A stretch of DNA of 64,000 bases, taken from positions 1 through 64,000 of the forward strand of contig NZ_JANIIC010000017.1 in the NCBI RefSeq assembly GCF_024519315.1, read 5' to 3'. The notes beneath the pieces are model-generated. The model was given only the letters and a program-made list of their open reading frames with translations. It was not told where the DNA came from and searched no databases. Source of the DNA: Streptomyces malaysiensis subsp. samsunensis (GTDB lineage: Bacteria > Actinomycetota > Actinomycetes > Streptomycetales > Streptomycetaceae). Positions 40,882-48,855 of the stretch are shown one piece after another. Position 1 is the first letter of the stretch. The number at the start of each line of letters is the position of its first letter. Both the position numbers and the translations under genes were made by a program.

Positions 40882-40901
40882 ACGCCGCCCCGGGGCGGCG
40901 T
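40882..40901 (+). terminator. palindromic terminator closing the repeat array
   Basis: A perfect 20-bp palindrome, ACGCCGCCCC then GGGGCGGCGT, is followed by TTTGTC. It is a good rightward intrinsic terminator about 1.02 kb after the kinase stop, which implies that transcription may cross the whole repeat array. The remaining 170 nt up to 41071 hold the promoter of the glycine-rich gene. Confidence 0.75.
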
Positions 40902-41071
40902 TTGTCGCTCGGGCGGCCCAACGGCTCACCTACGCGGGCCAACTAGCGCCTCGTCAGAGTGCGGGTCGTGGTGGCCGACGGTGGGATGAGCCTCGCGGGC
41001 CGTTCGGTCCTTCGTATCCCATCGCACTCCGCGACAGATGTTGGCCCGACCGCGGGGAAGGAAGTCATGAC

Positions 41072-41917
41072 GTGAACAGCCAGAGTCCCACTCCCAAGCG
41101 ACCCCGGACGCGTCGCCGGGTCCTGTTCGCCACCGTCACCGCGGCGGCCCTTATCGGACAGGTGATGACCCTGTCCCCCGCCGCCCAGGCGGATGACACC
41201 ACGGGCGGCGGCTTCGGTCGGCCGAAGCCGCCCAAGCCGCCGGCCATCATCCACGGGATCCAGGAGTTCACCGCGGACGGCACCTTCACGCCTCCCGCCG
41301 GTGTCACCTCGGTGCACATCCAGGCGTGGGGCGCGGGCGGCGGTGGCGGCGGTGGTGGCGGTGGTGCCAGCGCGACGCTGACCGGCGCCGGTGGTACCGG
41401 TGGGGGCGGCGGATCCGGCGGCTTCACCTGGTGCGTCATCCCGGTCACGCCGTTCGCCAGCTATGCCGTGGACCTGGGCACCGGTGGCACCGCCGGCACC
41501 GCAGGTCCGGGTGGCCCCACGGGCGGCAACCCCGGTGGTGCCGGTGGTACCGGTGGCAACGGTGGGGCTACCACCCTGACTTCCTCCAGCGGGGTCCAGC
41601 TCATCGCCGGCGGCGGTACGGGCGGTACGGGCGGTGGCGGCGGCACGGCCGCCCCGGGCACGCCGGGCACCGGCGGCACCGGTGGCACCGGCGCCTGCAA
41701 CAGCCTCTCCGTGGTGAACCGCACCGGTGAGAACGGGGCTTCCGGCGCCGACGGCGGTGAGGGCGGCGACGCGGTCGACGGCATCGTCGAGCTGCCCCCG
41801 ACGAACACCAGCGCGGGCGGCGACGGCGGCGTCGGCGGCCCCGGCGGCAACACCCCGGGCAGCGCGGGCTCCGTCGGCACCGCCGGTGGCAACGGCTACC
41901 TGGTCTTCTTCTGGTAA
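41072..41917 (+). CDS. secreted glycine-rich repeat protein
   Basis: A 281-residue exported protein. Residues 1-41 form a signal peptide (RRRVLFATVTAAALIGQVMTLSPAAQA). Residues about 62-90 (IQEFTADGTFTPPAGVTSVHIQAWGAGGGGG) match the opening of the glycine-rich domain found in phage tail appendages and bacterial surface proteins, and the rest is GGTGG/GGAGG-rich with interspersed short hydrophobic strands, ending GTAGGNGYLVFFW. Two cysteines (TWCVIP, GACNSL) could form a disulfide. It is reminiscent of PE-PGRS-like or adhesin-like repeats but I assign no function. GTG 41072 follows GGGGAAGGAAG. Confidence 0.8.
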   Translation: MNSQSPTPKRPRTRRRVLFATVTAAALIGQVMTLSPAAQADDTTGGGFGRPKPPKPPAIIHGIQEFTADGTFTPPAGVTSVHIQAWGAGGGGGGGGGGASATLTGAGGTGGGGGSGGFTWCVIPVTPFASYAVDLGTGGTAGTAGPGGPTGGNPGGAGGTGGNGGATTLTSSSGVQLIAGGGTGGTGGGGGTAAPGTPGTGGTGGTGACNSLSVVNRTGENGASGADGGEGGDAVDGIVELPPTNTSAGGDGGVGGPGGNTPGSAGSVGTAGGNGYLVFFW

Positions 41918-41935
41918 GCACGGCCGTGTGAACCC

Positions 41936-41967
41936 GCCGCCCCCCGGTCCGGTGGCCGGGGGGCGGC
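41936..41967. terminator. bidirectional terminator
   Basis: A perfect 12-bp GC stem, GCCGCCCCCCGG (41936-41947) with CCGGGGGGCGGC (41956-41967), and an 8-nt loop, between the convergent glycine-rich and HAD genes. Confidence 0.85.
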
Positions 41968-41998
41968 ACAGCGCGCTCAGCCCGTCAGGATCGGCTCG

Positions 41999-42871
41999 TC
42001 AGCCCGCCAGCATCCGCTCGATGACGGCGGCGACGCCGTCCTCGGTGTTGCTCGCCGTGCGGTGGGTGGTCGCGGCGAGCACATCCGGATGGGCGTTGGC
42101 CATCGCGTACGAGGTGCCCGCCCACATCAGCATCTCCAGGTCGTTGGGCATGTCCCCGAACGCCACGACATCCGCGGCGGAGATCCCGCGCTCGGCGCAG
42201 CACCGGGCCAGGGTGCTGGCCTTGCTGACCCCGAGCCCGCTGACCTCCAGCAGGGCGGACGGGCTGGAGCGGGTGAAGTCGCCGTGGGACCCGGCCACCG
42301 AGCGGGCCAGCTGGAGGAAGGCGTCGGGCGCCAGCTCGGGGTGGTGGGCGAGCAGCTTGAGGACCGGCATGTCGGCGTGGGCGAACCCGTCGTGGAGCAG
42401 CTTCTCGGCGGGGGCGACGATCGCGCCCGGGTCGAGGTGGAACGGCGGGTACCGCGGTTCGTAGAAGATTCCGCCGCTGCGCTCGATCGCGAAGGTGGTG
42501 CCGGGGGCCGCTTCGCGCAGCGCCTCCACGACGGCGAGGGCCCGGTCGGTGGCGAGCGGGCGGACCTCGATCGGCAGCCCGCCCTGGTGCAGATCGACCA
42601 CGGCGGCGCCGTTGGCGCAGATCGCCAGGCCGTGGCCGTGCACATGGGCGCTGACGACATCCATCCAGCGGGCCGGGCGGCCGGTGACGAAGAACACCTC
42701 GATGCCCGCGCGCTCGGCCGCCACGAGCGCCGCCACGGTGCGCTCGGAGACCGTCTTGTCGTCCCGCAGCAGCGTGCCGTCGAGGTCGGTGGCGATCAGC
42801 CGGGGCCGGGCCGGGGCGGGGCGGGAACGCTCTGTGGCCGGGGTGTTCGGCCGCTCGGTCGCAGGAGCCAC
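41999..42871 (-). CDS. Cof-type HAD phosphatase
   Basis: A HAD-superfamily IIB (Cof/YbiV-like) phosphatase of about 290 residues. Motif I is LIATDLDGTLLRDD, motif II FFVTGRPARW, motif III a Lys in GVSKASTLARCC and motif IV VVAFGDMPNDLEML; a large cap lies between motifs II and III. These enzymes dephosphorylate sugar phosphates, FMN or related small molecules; the substrate is unknown. The first 25 residues are Pro/Thr/Arg-rich. I take the GTG at 42871 (VAPATERPNT), which follows GGGAGGA; an ATG at 42889 is also in frame but lacks a ribosome site. A related gene lies at 56.7 kb. Confidence 0.87.
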   Translation of the reverse strand: MAPATERPNTPATERSRPAPARPRLIATDLDGTLLRDDKTVSERTVAALVAAERAGIEVFFVTGRPARWMDVVSAHVHGHGLAICANGAAVVDLHQGGLPIEVRPLATDRALAVVEALREAAPGTTFAIERSGGIFYEPRYPPFHLDPGAIVAPAEKLLHDGFAHADMPVLKLLAHHPELAPDAFLQLARSVAGSHGDFTRSSPSALLEVSGLGVSKASTLARCCAERGISAADVVAFGDMPNDLEMLMWAGTSYAMANAHPDVLAATTHRTASNTEDGVAAVIERMLAG

Positions 42872-43102
42872 GGCAACATCCTCCCGCATATGCCACTCAT
42901 CGGTGAGGGGCCGGTGCCGGTGCGCGGTGCCCGTAGGCGTCCCGCGTCCTGCGCGCTCGTACGCGTCCCGCGGTGCTAGTGAGGTGCTGCTGGGGTGCTG
43001 CTGCGCGTCCTGCGTGGCTCGTTCGCGGCCTGTGGCGCGCTTGGTCGCCCTGCGCTGCCGTCCCGGGCATCCCGCGGGTGCTGCGTTGTCACACCCACCG
43101 CT

Positions 43103-43108
43103 TAGGCT
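43103..43108 (+). promoter_or_regulatory. -10 element of a leaderless promoter
   Basis: TAGGCT ends six bases before ATG 43115, with no Shine-Dalgarno sequence in between, matching the leaderless pattern found at several other genes in this window. Confidence 0.5.
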
Positions 43109-43114
43109 CGCGGT

Positions 43115-44023
43115 ATGCGAGTGAGCACCGTGATCCTGCCCGTCCACCGCTGGTCCGAGAGCGGCCGGGAGATATGGCAGCGCGCCGAGGAGCTGGGTTT
43201 CCACGCCGCGTACACCTATGACCACCTGTCCTGGCGCAGCTTTCGCGACGGGCCCTGGTTCGGGGCGGTCCCCACGCTGACGGCGGCCGCGGCGGCCACC
43301 TCGCGGCTGCGGCTGGGCACCCTGGTCACCTCCCCGAACTTCCGGCATCCGGTGACGCTGGCCAAGGAGCTGATCACGCTGGACGATGTGTCCGGCGGGC
43401 GGCTCGCGCTCGGCATCGGCGCGGGCGGCTCCGGCTTCGACGCGACGACGCTGCTGCGGGGCGGTGAGGAGCCGTGGTCGCCCCGGGAGCGGGCGGACCG
43501 GTTCGGCGAGTTCGTCGAGCTGCTCGACCGGCTGCTGACGCACGACGCGGTGACGTACGAGGGCACGCACTACAGCGCCCACGAGGCGCGCAACATCCCC
43601 GGCTGTGTGCAGCGGCCGCGGCTGCCGTTCGCGGTGGCCGCCACCGGTCCGCGCGGGCTGCGGCTCGCGGCGCGACACGGTCAGGCGTGGGTCACCACGG
43701 GTGATCCGAAGATCTCCGAGACCGGCACCCCGGCCGATTCGCTGGCCGCCATCGGCGGTCAGATCGAGCGGCTGGGCCGGGCGTGCGCGGAGGCCGGGCG
43801 GGATCCGGGTGAGCTCGACAAGATCATGCTCACCGGTTTCACCCCGGCGGCCGCAGGGCCGCTGAGCTCGGTGGACGCGTTCGTGGAGTTCGCCGGACGC
43901 CATGCCGAGCTGGGCATTGATGAGATCGTGCTGCACTGGCCGATCCCCGATTCGATCTTCGCGGCCGACCTCGGGGTCTTCGAGAAGATCGCCTTGGAGG
44001 GCGCGGCGCAGATCACCGAATAG
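43115..44023 (+). CDS. LLM-class F420-dependent oxidoreductase
   Basis: A 302-residue TIM-barrel oxidoreductase of the luciferase-like (LLM) family, which in actinomycetes usually uses deazaflavin F420. The typical segments are REIWQRAEELGFHAAYTYDHLSW, TSRLRLGTLVTSPNFRHPVTLAKELITLDDVSGGRLALGIGAGG and LPFAVAATGPRGLRLAARHGQAWVTTG. Length and motifs fit the F420 subgroup; the substrate is unknown. It starts at ATG 43115 and appears to be leaderless. The upstream 240 nt contains only short direct repeats of GCGTCCCGCG/GCGTCCTGCG. Confidence 0.9.
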   Translation: MRVSTVILPVHRWSESGREIWQRAEELGFHAAYTYDHLSWRSFRDGPWFGAVPTLTAAAAATSRLRLGTLVTSPNFRHPVTLAKELITLDDVSGGRLALGIGAGGSGFDATTLLRGGEEPWSPRERADRFGEFVELLDRLLTHDAVTYEGTHYSAHEARNIPGCVQRPRLPFAVAATGPRGLRLAARHGQAWVTTGDPKISETGTPADSLAAIGGQIERLGRACAEAGRDPGELDKIMLTGFTPAAAGPLSSVDAFVEFAGRHAELGIDEIVLHWPIPDSIFAADLGVFEKIALEGAAQITE

Positions 44024-44147
44024 CAGATCACCGAATAAGGGACCAGGGACGCGACGCGGATCGTCCGATAAGCGGCAGAATCGGGTATAGAGCCTTTGGC
44101 GCCATCGGTACAGAGCCCTTGGCGTCGTGTCAATGGGGAGGCGCGTC

Positions 44148-45056
44148 ATGCCCCGTACCCGCTATGCCCCTGACCGGGGGCTGACCACTCGCATGGTCAC
44201 GACGATGTTCTTCATCGGGCTGCTCTACGTGGTCTTCATCGGTGTGCTGCTCGCCGTGTTCAAGGGCGCCTGGCCGCTGATCGTGATCATCGCGGGAGGG
44301 CTGTTCGTGGCGCAGTTCTGGTTCAGCGACCGGATCGCGGCGTTCAGCATGGGTGCCCGGGAGGTCACCCCGCAGCAGGCCCCCGAGTTGCACGGTGCGG
44401 TGGACCGGCTGTGCGCGCTCGCGGACATGCCCAAGCCGCGGGTGGCCATCGCCGACACCGATGTGCCGAATGCCTTCGCCACCGGGCGCAACCAGCGGAA
44501 CGCGCTGGTGTGCGCCACCACGGGGCTGCTGCGGCGGCTGGAGCCGCAGGAGCTGGAGGGCGTGCTCGCCCATGAGCTGTCGCATGTGGCGCACCGCGAT
44601 GTGGCGGTCATGACCATCGCCTCCTTCCTCGGCGTGCTGGCGGGCATCATGACCCGCGCGGCGCTGTGGGGCGGGCTCAGCCGCGGCAGCCGTAACAACA
44701 ACGTGGGCATCGCGGTGCTGCTCATCCCGCTGATCAGCGCCGTGGTCTATGCGATCAGCTTTCTGCTGACCCGGCTGCTGTCCCGCTACCGCGAGCTGTC
44801 CGCCGACCGCGCCGGTGCGCTGCTGACCGGGCGGCCCTCGGCACTCGCCGCCGCGCTGACCAAGGTGACGGGGCAGATGGCCCGGATCCCGACCCGGGAT
44901 CTGCGCAAGGTCGAGCCGTTCAACGCCTTCTTCTTCGCGCCCGCGCTCTCCGGCGAGAGCGTCAGCCGGCTGTTCTCCTCGCATCCGACGCTGGAGCGGC
45001 GGCTCGACCAGCTCGGCCGGATCTCCGCCCAGCTGGGCCAGGCGGGAAGGGGCTGA
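44148..45056 (+). CDS. htpX: membrane zinc protease HtpX-like
   Basis: HtpX is a membrane metalloprotease that degrades misfolded membrane proteins under envelope stress. The 302-residue sequence has two N-terminal helices (MFFIGLLYVVFIGVLLAVF, LIVIIAGGLFVAQFWF), the zinc motif HELSH starting at His142, the third-ligand region RYRELSADRAGALLTG, two further hydrophobic segments between them, and a cytosolic end. ATG 44148 (MPRTRYAPDRGLTTRM) follows GGGGAGGC; the in-frame ATG 21 nt upstream is less suitable. The next gene, pspAB, starts four bases after its stop. Confidence 0.93.
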   Translation: MPRTRYAPDRGLTTRMVTTMFFIGLLYVVFIGVLLAVFKGAWPLIVIIAGGLFVAQFWFSDRIAAFSMGAREVTPQQAPELHGAVDRLCALADMPKPRVAIADTDVPNAFATGRNQRNALVCATTGLLRRLEPQELEGVLAHELSHVAHRDVAVMTIASFLGVLAGIMTRAALWGGLSRGSRNNNVGIAVLLIPLISAVVYAISFLLTRLLSRYRELSADRAGALLTGRPSALAAALTKVTGQMARIPTRDLRKVEPFNAFFFAPALSGESVSRLFSSHPTLERRLDQLGRISAQLGQAGRG

Positions 45057-45059
45057 GGC

Positions 45060-45644
45060 GTGAGGTTGTGGGACGCCATCCTGGGCCGCAGCAAGCCGGC
45101 ACGGCCCGACCTCGACCGGCTCTTCGGGCTTCCGGGGGCCGCGGTCACCCTGGAGGCGGGGGCGGGGTTCACCTCCACCGGCCGGGGCTCGGTCTGCTTC
45201 GCGAGCGTGGAGGGCGGCGCCTTCTCCCAGCTCCAGCGGGACGTCCGGGAGCTGCTGGACGCGGACACGGACCGGGGCGGGATCCCCGTGGAGTTCAGCC
45301 AGGACGCGTACGGCTACACCTGGCTGCTGGCGCGGCAGGCGCCCGACGACGTGGCCTCCCTGGTCAATGATGTGCACGCGGTCAATTCGCTGCTCCAGGA
45401 CGGGGGGTTCGGCCCCCAGCTGCTGTGCTCCCTGATCGGCTTCCAGGACGCGTCGGGCCGTTCGCTCGCGCTGGTGTATCTCTACAAGCGCGGCACCTTC
45501 TACCCCTTCGCACCGCTGCCGGGCGCCGTGGAGAAGCGGGACAACGCGCTGGAGCTCCAGATGCGGGCGCTGCTCGGGGACGATCTGCGGATCGAGGAGG
45601 ACCTGAGCCGCTGGTTCCCGGTCTGGGGCGCACCGGGTCTCTAG
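45060..45644 (+). CDS. pspAB: PspA-associated protein PspAB-like
   Basis: A 194-residue soluble protein, MRLWDAILGRSKPARPDLDRLFGLPGAAVTLEAG..., that resembles actinobacterial proteins annotated as PspAB, encoded with PspA (phage-shock membrane-repair protein) or HtpX. Conserved pieces are FTSTGRGSVCFASVEGGAF and LYKRGTFYPFAPL. Its biochemical role is not known. The GTG 45060 start immediately follows the htpX stop, so the pair is surely co-transcribed. A pspA gene is not in the window. Confidence 0.78.
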   Translation: MRLWDAILGRSKPARPDLDRLFGLPGAAVTLEAGAGFTSTGRGSVCFASVEGGAFSQLQRDVRELLDADTDRGGIPVEFSQDAYGYTWLLARQAPDDVASLVNDVHAVNSLLQDGGFGPQLLCSLIGFQDASGRSLALVYLYKRGTFYPFAPLPGAVEKRDNALELQMRALLGDDLRIEEDLSRWFPVWGAPGL

Positions 45645-45975
45645 CGCCCTTGGAGACGCCGTCTCCGCCGTGGCTCCGGCCGTGGTCGTCTCGGCCGGTC
45701 TGGCCGCCGTGGCGGCCCCGGCGGTGCGGTTCGCCGGGTTCGTACTTCCGGCCCTGTTCACCGGCGCCGTTCACCGCGTCGTACCCAGGATGGGCACGAT
45801 CCCGTCCGGCGACCGGCCGCAGACCGGGCATAAGGCCCCGGAACGGCTGTGGATACCCGCGGTAACCCCCTCCGGTCGGGCCCCGCCCCCTACGGGCGCG
45901 TCAGACCCGAGGACGATGCGAATCCCACCGTCTGGAGTGACGCCGCCTGTGTCCGGGCCCACTACCGTCGAACGC
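45645..45975. other. gap before the ABC operon
   Basis: This 331-nt stretch holds a small perfect hairpin, GGAGAC-GCC-GTCTCC (45652-45666), as a likely pspAB terminator, and a TACCGT -10 hexamer at 45963-45968 that ends seven bases before the ABC operon GTG start. A near-consensus DnaA box occurs at 45848. No gene is seen. Confidence 0.5.
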
Positions 45976-47028
45976 GTGACTGTGATCGCCACCGAAAGTC
46001 TGAGCAAGCGGTTCCCCCGCGTCACCGCGCTCGACCGGCTGTCCGTAGACATCGCACCAGGGGTCACCGGCCTGGTGGGTGCCAACGGCGCCGGTAAGTC
46101 CACGCTGATCAAGATCCTGCTCGGGTTGTCCCCCGCCAGCGAGGGCCGCGCTTCCGTGCTCGGTCTCGATGTGGCCAAGGACGGCAGCGCCATCCGCGAA
46201 AGCGTCGGATACATGCCCGAGCACGACTGCCTGCCGCCCGATGTCTCGGCGACCGAGTTCGTCGTCCACATGGCGCGCATGTCCGGGCTGCCGCCCTCCG
46301 CCGCCCGTGAGCGCACGGCCGACACCCTGCGCCACGTCGGGCTGTACGAGGAGCGGTACCGCCCCATGGGCGGCTACTCCACGGGCATGAAGCAGCGGGT
46401 CAAACTGGCCCAGGCCCTGGTGCACGACCCGCGCCTGGTCCTGCTGGACGAGCCGACCAACGGACTGGACCCGGTCGGCCGCGACGAGATGCTCGGGCTG
46501 ATCCGCCGCGTCCACACCGACTTCGGCATCTCGGTGCTGGTCACCTCGCATCTGCTCGGCGAGCTGGAGCGCACCTGCGACCACGTCGTGGTCATCGACG
46601 GCGGCAAGCTGCTCCGTTCCAGCTCCACCAGCGACTTCACCCAGGCGACGGCCTCGCTCGCGGTCGAGGTGACCGACACCGCCGACCACCCGGACGGCAC
46701 CACGGCGCTGCGCACCGCCCTCGACCGGGCCGGGCTCACCGTCCAGCCCGCCGGCCGCGGCGCCGACGGGGCGCCCGGCTCCGACCATGTGCTGCTGGTC
46801 GACGTGGTGGGCGAGGAGACGTACGACACGGTCCGCGACACCATCGCAGGACTCGGCCTCGGCCTGGTCCGCATGGAGCAGCGCCGCCACCGCATCGCGG
46901 AGATCTTCCGGTCCGACGACGAGGCGGAGGCCACGGACGCCGTGGACGCCGTGGACGGCACGAGAGCGCCCGGAGCACCGGCCGCCGCAAGCACACACGG
47001 GAAGGGGGGTGCCGTCGATGCCGCCTGA
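45976..47028 (+). CDS. ABC transporter ATP-binding protein
   Basis: A 350-residue ABC ATPase of the CcmA/NatA-like group. Walker A GANGAGKST is at residues 35-43, Q-loop GYMPEHDCLPPD, signature YSTGMKQRVKLAQAL, Walker B RLVLLDEPTNGLD and the H-loop TSHLL are intact. A 100-residue C-terminal extension after the ATPase fold ends in a Pro/Ala-rich tail. It is the first gene of a four-gene operon with permeases and a second ATPase, overlapping the permease by 11 nt. GTG 45976 appears to be leaderless. The substrate is unknown. Confidence 0.9.
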   Translation: MTVIATESLSKRFPRVTALDRLSVDIAPGVTGLVGANGAGKSTLIKILLGLSPASEGRASVLGLDVAKDGSAIRESVGYMPEHDCLPPDVSATEFVVHMARMSGLPPSAARERTADTLRHVGLYEERYRPMGGYSTGMKQRVKLAQALVHDPRLVLLDEPTNGLDPVGRDEMLGLIRRVHTDFGISVLVTSHLLGELERTCDHVVVIDGGKLLRSSSTSDFTQATASLAVEVTDTADHPDGTTALRTALDRAGLTVQPAGRGADGAPGSDHVLLVDVVGEETYDTVRDTIAGLGLGLVRMEQRRHRIAEIFRSDDEAEATDAVDAVDGTRAPGAPAAASTHGKGGAVDAA

Positions 47029-47917
47029 GACCGTGACCCAGCAGCGCGCCGACGTCATTCACAACATCGGCTACCGCCACTACGACGGCCCGCGCCTCGG
47101 CCGCGCCTACGCCCGCCGCTCGCTCTTCTCGCAGAGCCTGCGCGGTGCCTACGGCCTCGGCCGCTCGGCGAAGTCCAAGGTGGCGCCGATGCTGCTGTTG
47201 GCCGTGATGTGCATGCCCGCCGCGATCATCGTCGCGGTGGCCATCGCCACCAGCGTGGACGAGCTCCCCGTCAAGTACACCCGCTACGCGATCATGCTTC
47301 AGGCCGTCATCGGCCTCTACACCGCCTCCCAGGCGCCGCAGTCCGTCTCCCGGGACCTGCGCTTCAAGACGGTCCCGCTCTACTTCTCGCGCCCCATCGA
47401 AACGATGGACTACGTGGTGGCCAAGCTGGCCGCCATGGCCTCCGCGCTCTTCATCCTCACCGGTGTGCCCCTGCTGATCCTCTACGTCGGGGCACTGCTC
47501 GCCAAGCTGGACTTCGCCGATCAGACGAAGGGCTTCGCACAAGGACTGGTCTCCGTGGCTCTGCTCTCGCTCCTCTTCGCCGGCATCAGCCTGGTGATCG
47601 CCGCGCTCACCCCGCGCCGCGGCTTCGGCGTCGCAGCCGTCATCGCCCTGCTGACCATCTCCTACGGCGCGGTGTCCGCCGTCCAGGCCATCGCCTGGGA
47701 CCAGGGCAACTCCGGCCCGGTGAGCTGGATCGGGCTGTTCTCGCCGATCACCATCATCGACGGCGTGCAGACGGCGTTCCTCGGTGCCACCTCCTCCTTC
47801 CCCGGCGGGGTCGGCCCCGGCACCGGCACCGGGCTCGTCTACGTCCTCGTTCTCCTCGGCCTGATCGCCGGCTCGTACGGGCTGCTGATGCGCCGCTACC
47901 GGAAGGTCGGCCTGTGA
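47018..47917 (+). CDS. ABC transporter permease (ABC-2 type)
   Basis: A 299-residue six-helix membrane protein: MLLLAVMCMPAAIIVAVAIATSV, YAIMLQAVIGLYTASQAPQSVSRDL, AAMASALFILTGVPLLILYVGALLA, LVSVALLSLLFAGISLVIAAL, VAAVIALLTISYGAVSAVQAIAW and a final LVYVLVLLGLIAGSYGLLM. The soluble N-terminus contains HNIGYRHYDGPRLGR, conserved in the Streptomyces orthologues I recall. ATG 47018 lies inside the end of the first ATPase gene, with AAGGGGGG upstream. The stop overlaps the second ATPase start by four bases. Confidence 0.85.
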   Translation: MPPETVTQQRADVIHNIGYRHYDGPRLGRAYARRSLFSQSLRGAYGLGRSAKSKVAPMLLLAVMCMPAAIIVAVAIATSVDELPVKYTRYAIMLQAVIGLYTASQAPQSVSRDLRFKTVPLYFSRPIETMDYVVAKLAAMASALFILTGVPLLILYVGALLAKLDFADQTKGFAQGLVSVALLSLLFAGISLVIAALTPRRGFGVAAVIALLTISYGAVSAVQAIAWDQGNSGPVSWIGLFSPITIIDGVQTAFLGATSSFPGGVGPGTGTGLVYVLVLLGLIAGSYGLLMRRYRKVGL

Positions 47918-48840
47918 CCACGATCGCCATCGACAACGTCTCCCGCTGGTTCGGGAACGTCGTGGCCGTCAACGACGTGACCATGAACATCGGCCCCGGT
48001 GTCACCGGGCTCCTCGGCCCCAACGGCGCCGGCAAGTCCACCCTCATCAACATGATGGGCGGCTTCCTGGCCCCCTCCACCGGATCCGTGACCCTCGACG
48101 GCGACCCGATCTGGCGCAATGAGCAGGCGTACCGCCACATCGGCATCGTCCCCGAGCGCGAGGCGATGTACGACTTCCTCACCGGCCGCGAGTTCGTGAT
48201 CGCCAACGCCGAGCTGCATGGGCTGCCCGATCCGCGCGGAGCCGCCCGTAAGGCGCTCGACACGGTCGAGATGGACTACGCGGGCTCCCGGAAGATCGCC
48301 ACGTACAGCAAGGGCATGCGCCAGCGCGTGAAGATGGCCTCCGCGCTGGTGCACGAGCCGTCGGTGCTCCTCCTGGACGAGCCGTTCAACGGCATGGACC
48401 CCCGGCAGCGGATGCAACTGATGGATCTGCTGCGGCGGATGGGCGCGGAGGGCCGCACCGTGCTGTTCTCCTCGCACATCCTGGAGGAGGTCGAGCAGCT
48501 GGCGGCGCATATCGAGGTGATCGTCGCCGGACGGCACGCCGCCTCCGGCGACTTCCGCAAGATCCGCCGGCTGATGACGGACCGTCCGCACCGCTATCTC
48601 GTACGGTCCAGCGACGACCGCGCGCTCGCGGCCGCCCTGATCGCCGACCCGTCGACCACCGGTATCGAGGTCGACGCGAGCACCGGCGTCGACGGCGGAC
48701 TGCACATCCAGGCGGTGGACTTCGCCCGCTTCACCGAACTGCTGCCCCGGGTCGCCCGTGACCAGGGCATCCGGCTTCTCACGGTCTCGCCCTCCGACGA
48801 GTCCCTGGAGAGCGTCTTCTCCTACCTCGTCGCGGCCTGA
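47914..48840 (+). CDS. ABC transporter ATP-binding protein
   Basis: A 308-residue ABC ATPase, paralogous to the first in this operon. Walker A GPNGAGKST, Q-loop region RHIGIVPEREAMYDFLTG, signature YSKGMRQRVKMASAL, Walker B SVLLLDEPFNGMD and H-loop SSHIL are all present. The C-terminal 90 residues form a regulatory-type domain ending LLTVSPSDESLESVFSYL. The start GTG 47914 overlaps the permease stop (GTGA). Two ATPases and two permeases in one operon suggest either two homologous complexes or one mixed transporter. Confidence 0.92.
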   Translation: MTTIAIDNVSRWFGNVVAVNDVTMNIGPGVTGLLGPNGAGKSTLINMMGGFLAPSTGSVTLDGDPIWRNEQAYRHIGIVPEREAMYDFLTGREFVIANAELHGLPDPRGAARKALDTVEMDYAGSRKIATYSKGMRQRVKMASALVHEPSVLLLDEPFNGMDPRQRMQLMDLLRRMGAEGRTVLFSSHILEEVEQLAAHIEVIVAGRHAASGDFRKIRRLMTDRPHRYLVRSSDDRALAAALIADPSTTGIEVDASTGVDGGLHIQAVDFARFTELLPRVARDQGIRLLTVSPSDESLESVFSYLVAA

Positions 48841-48855
48841 AAGGAGCCCACAGCG

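Noticed and set aside
41999..44149. 716-codon leftward frame including the HAD phosphatase
   Set aside because: Upstream of residue about 420 it is the antisense shadow of the oxidoreductase gene; the HAD domain starts near 42889.
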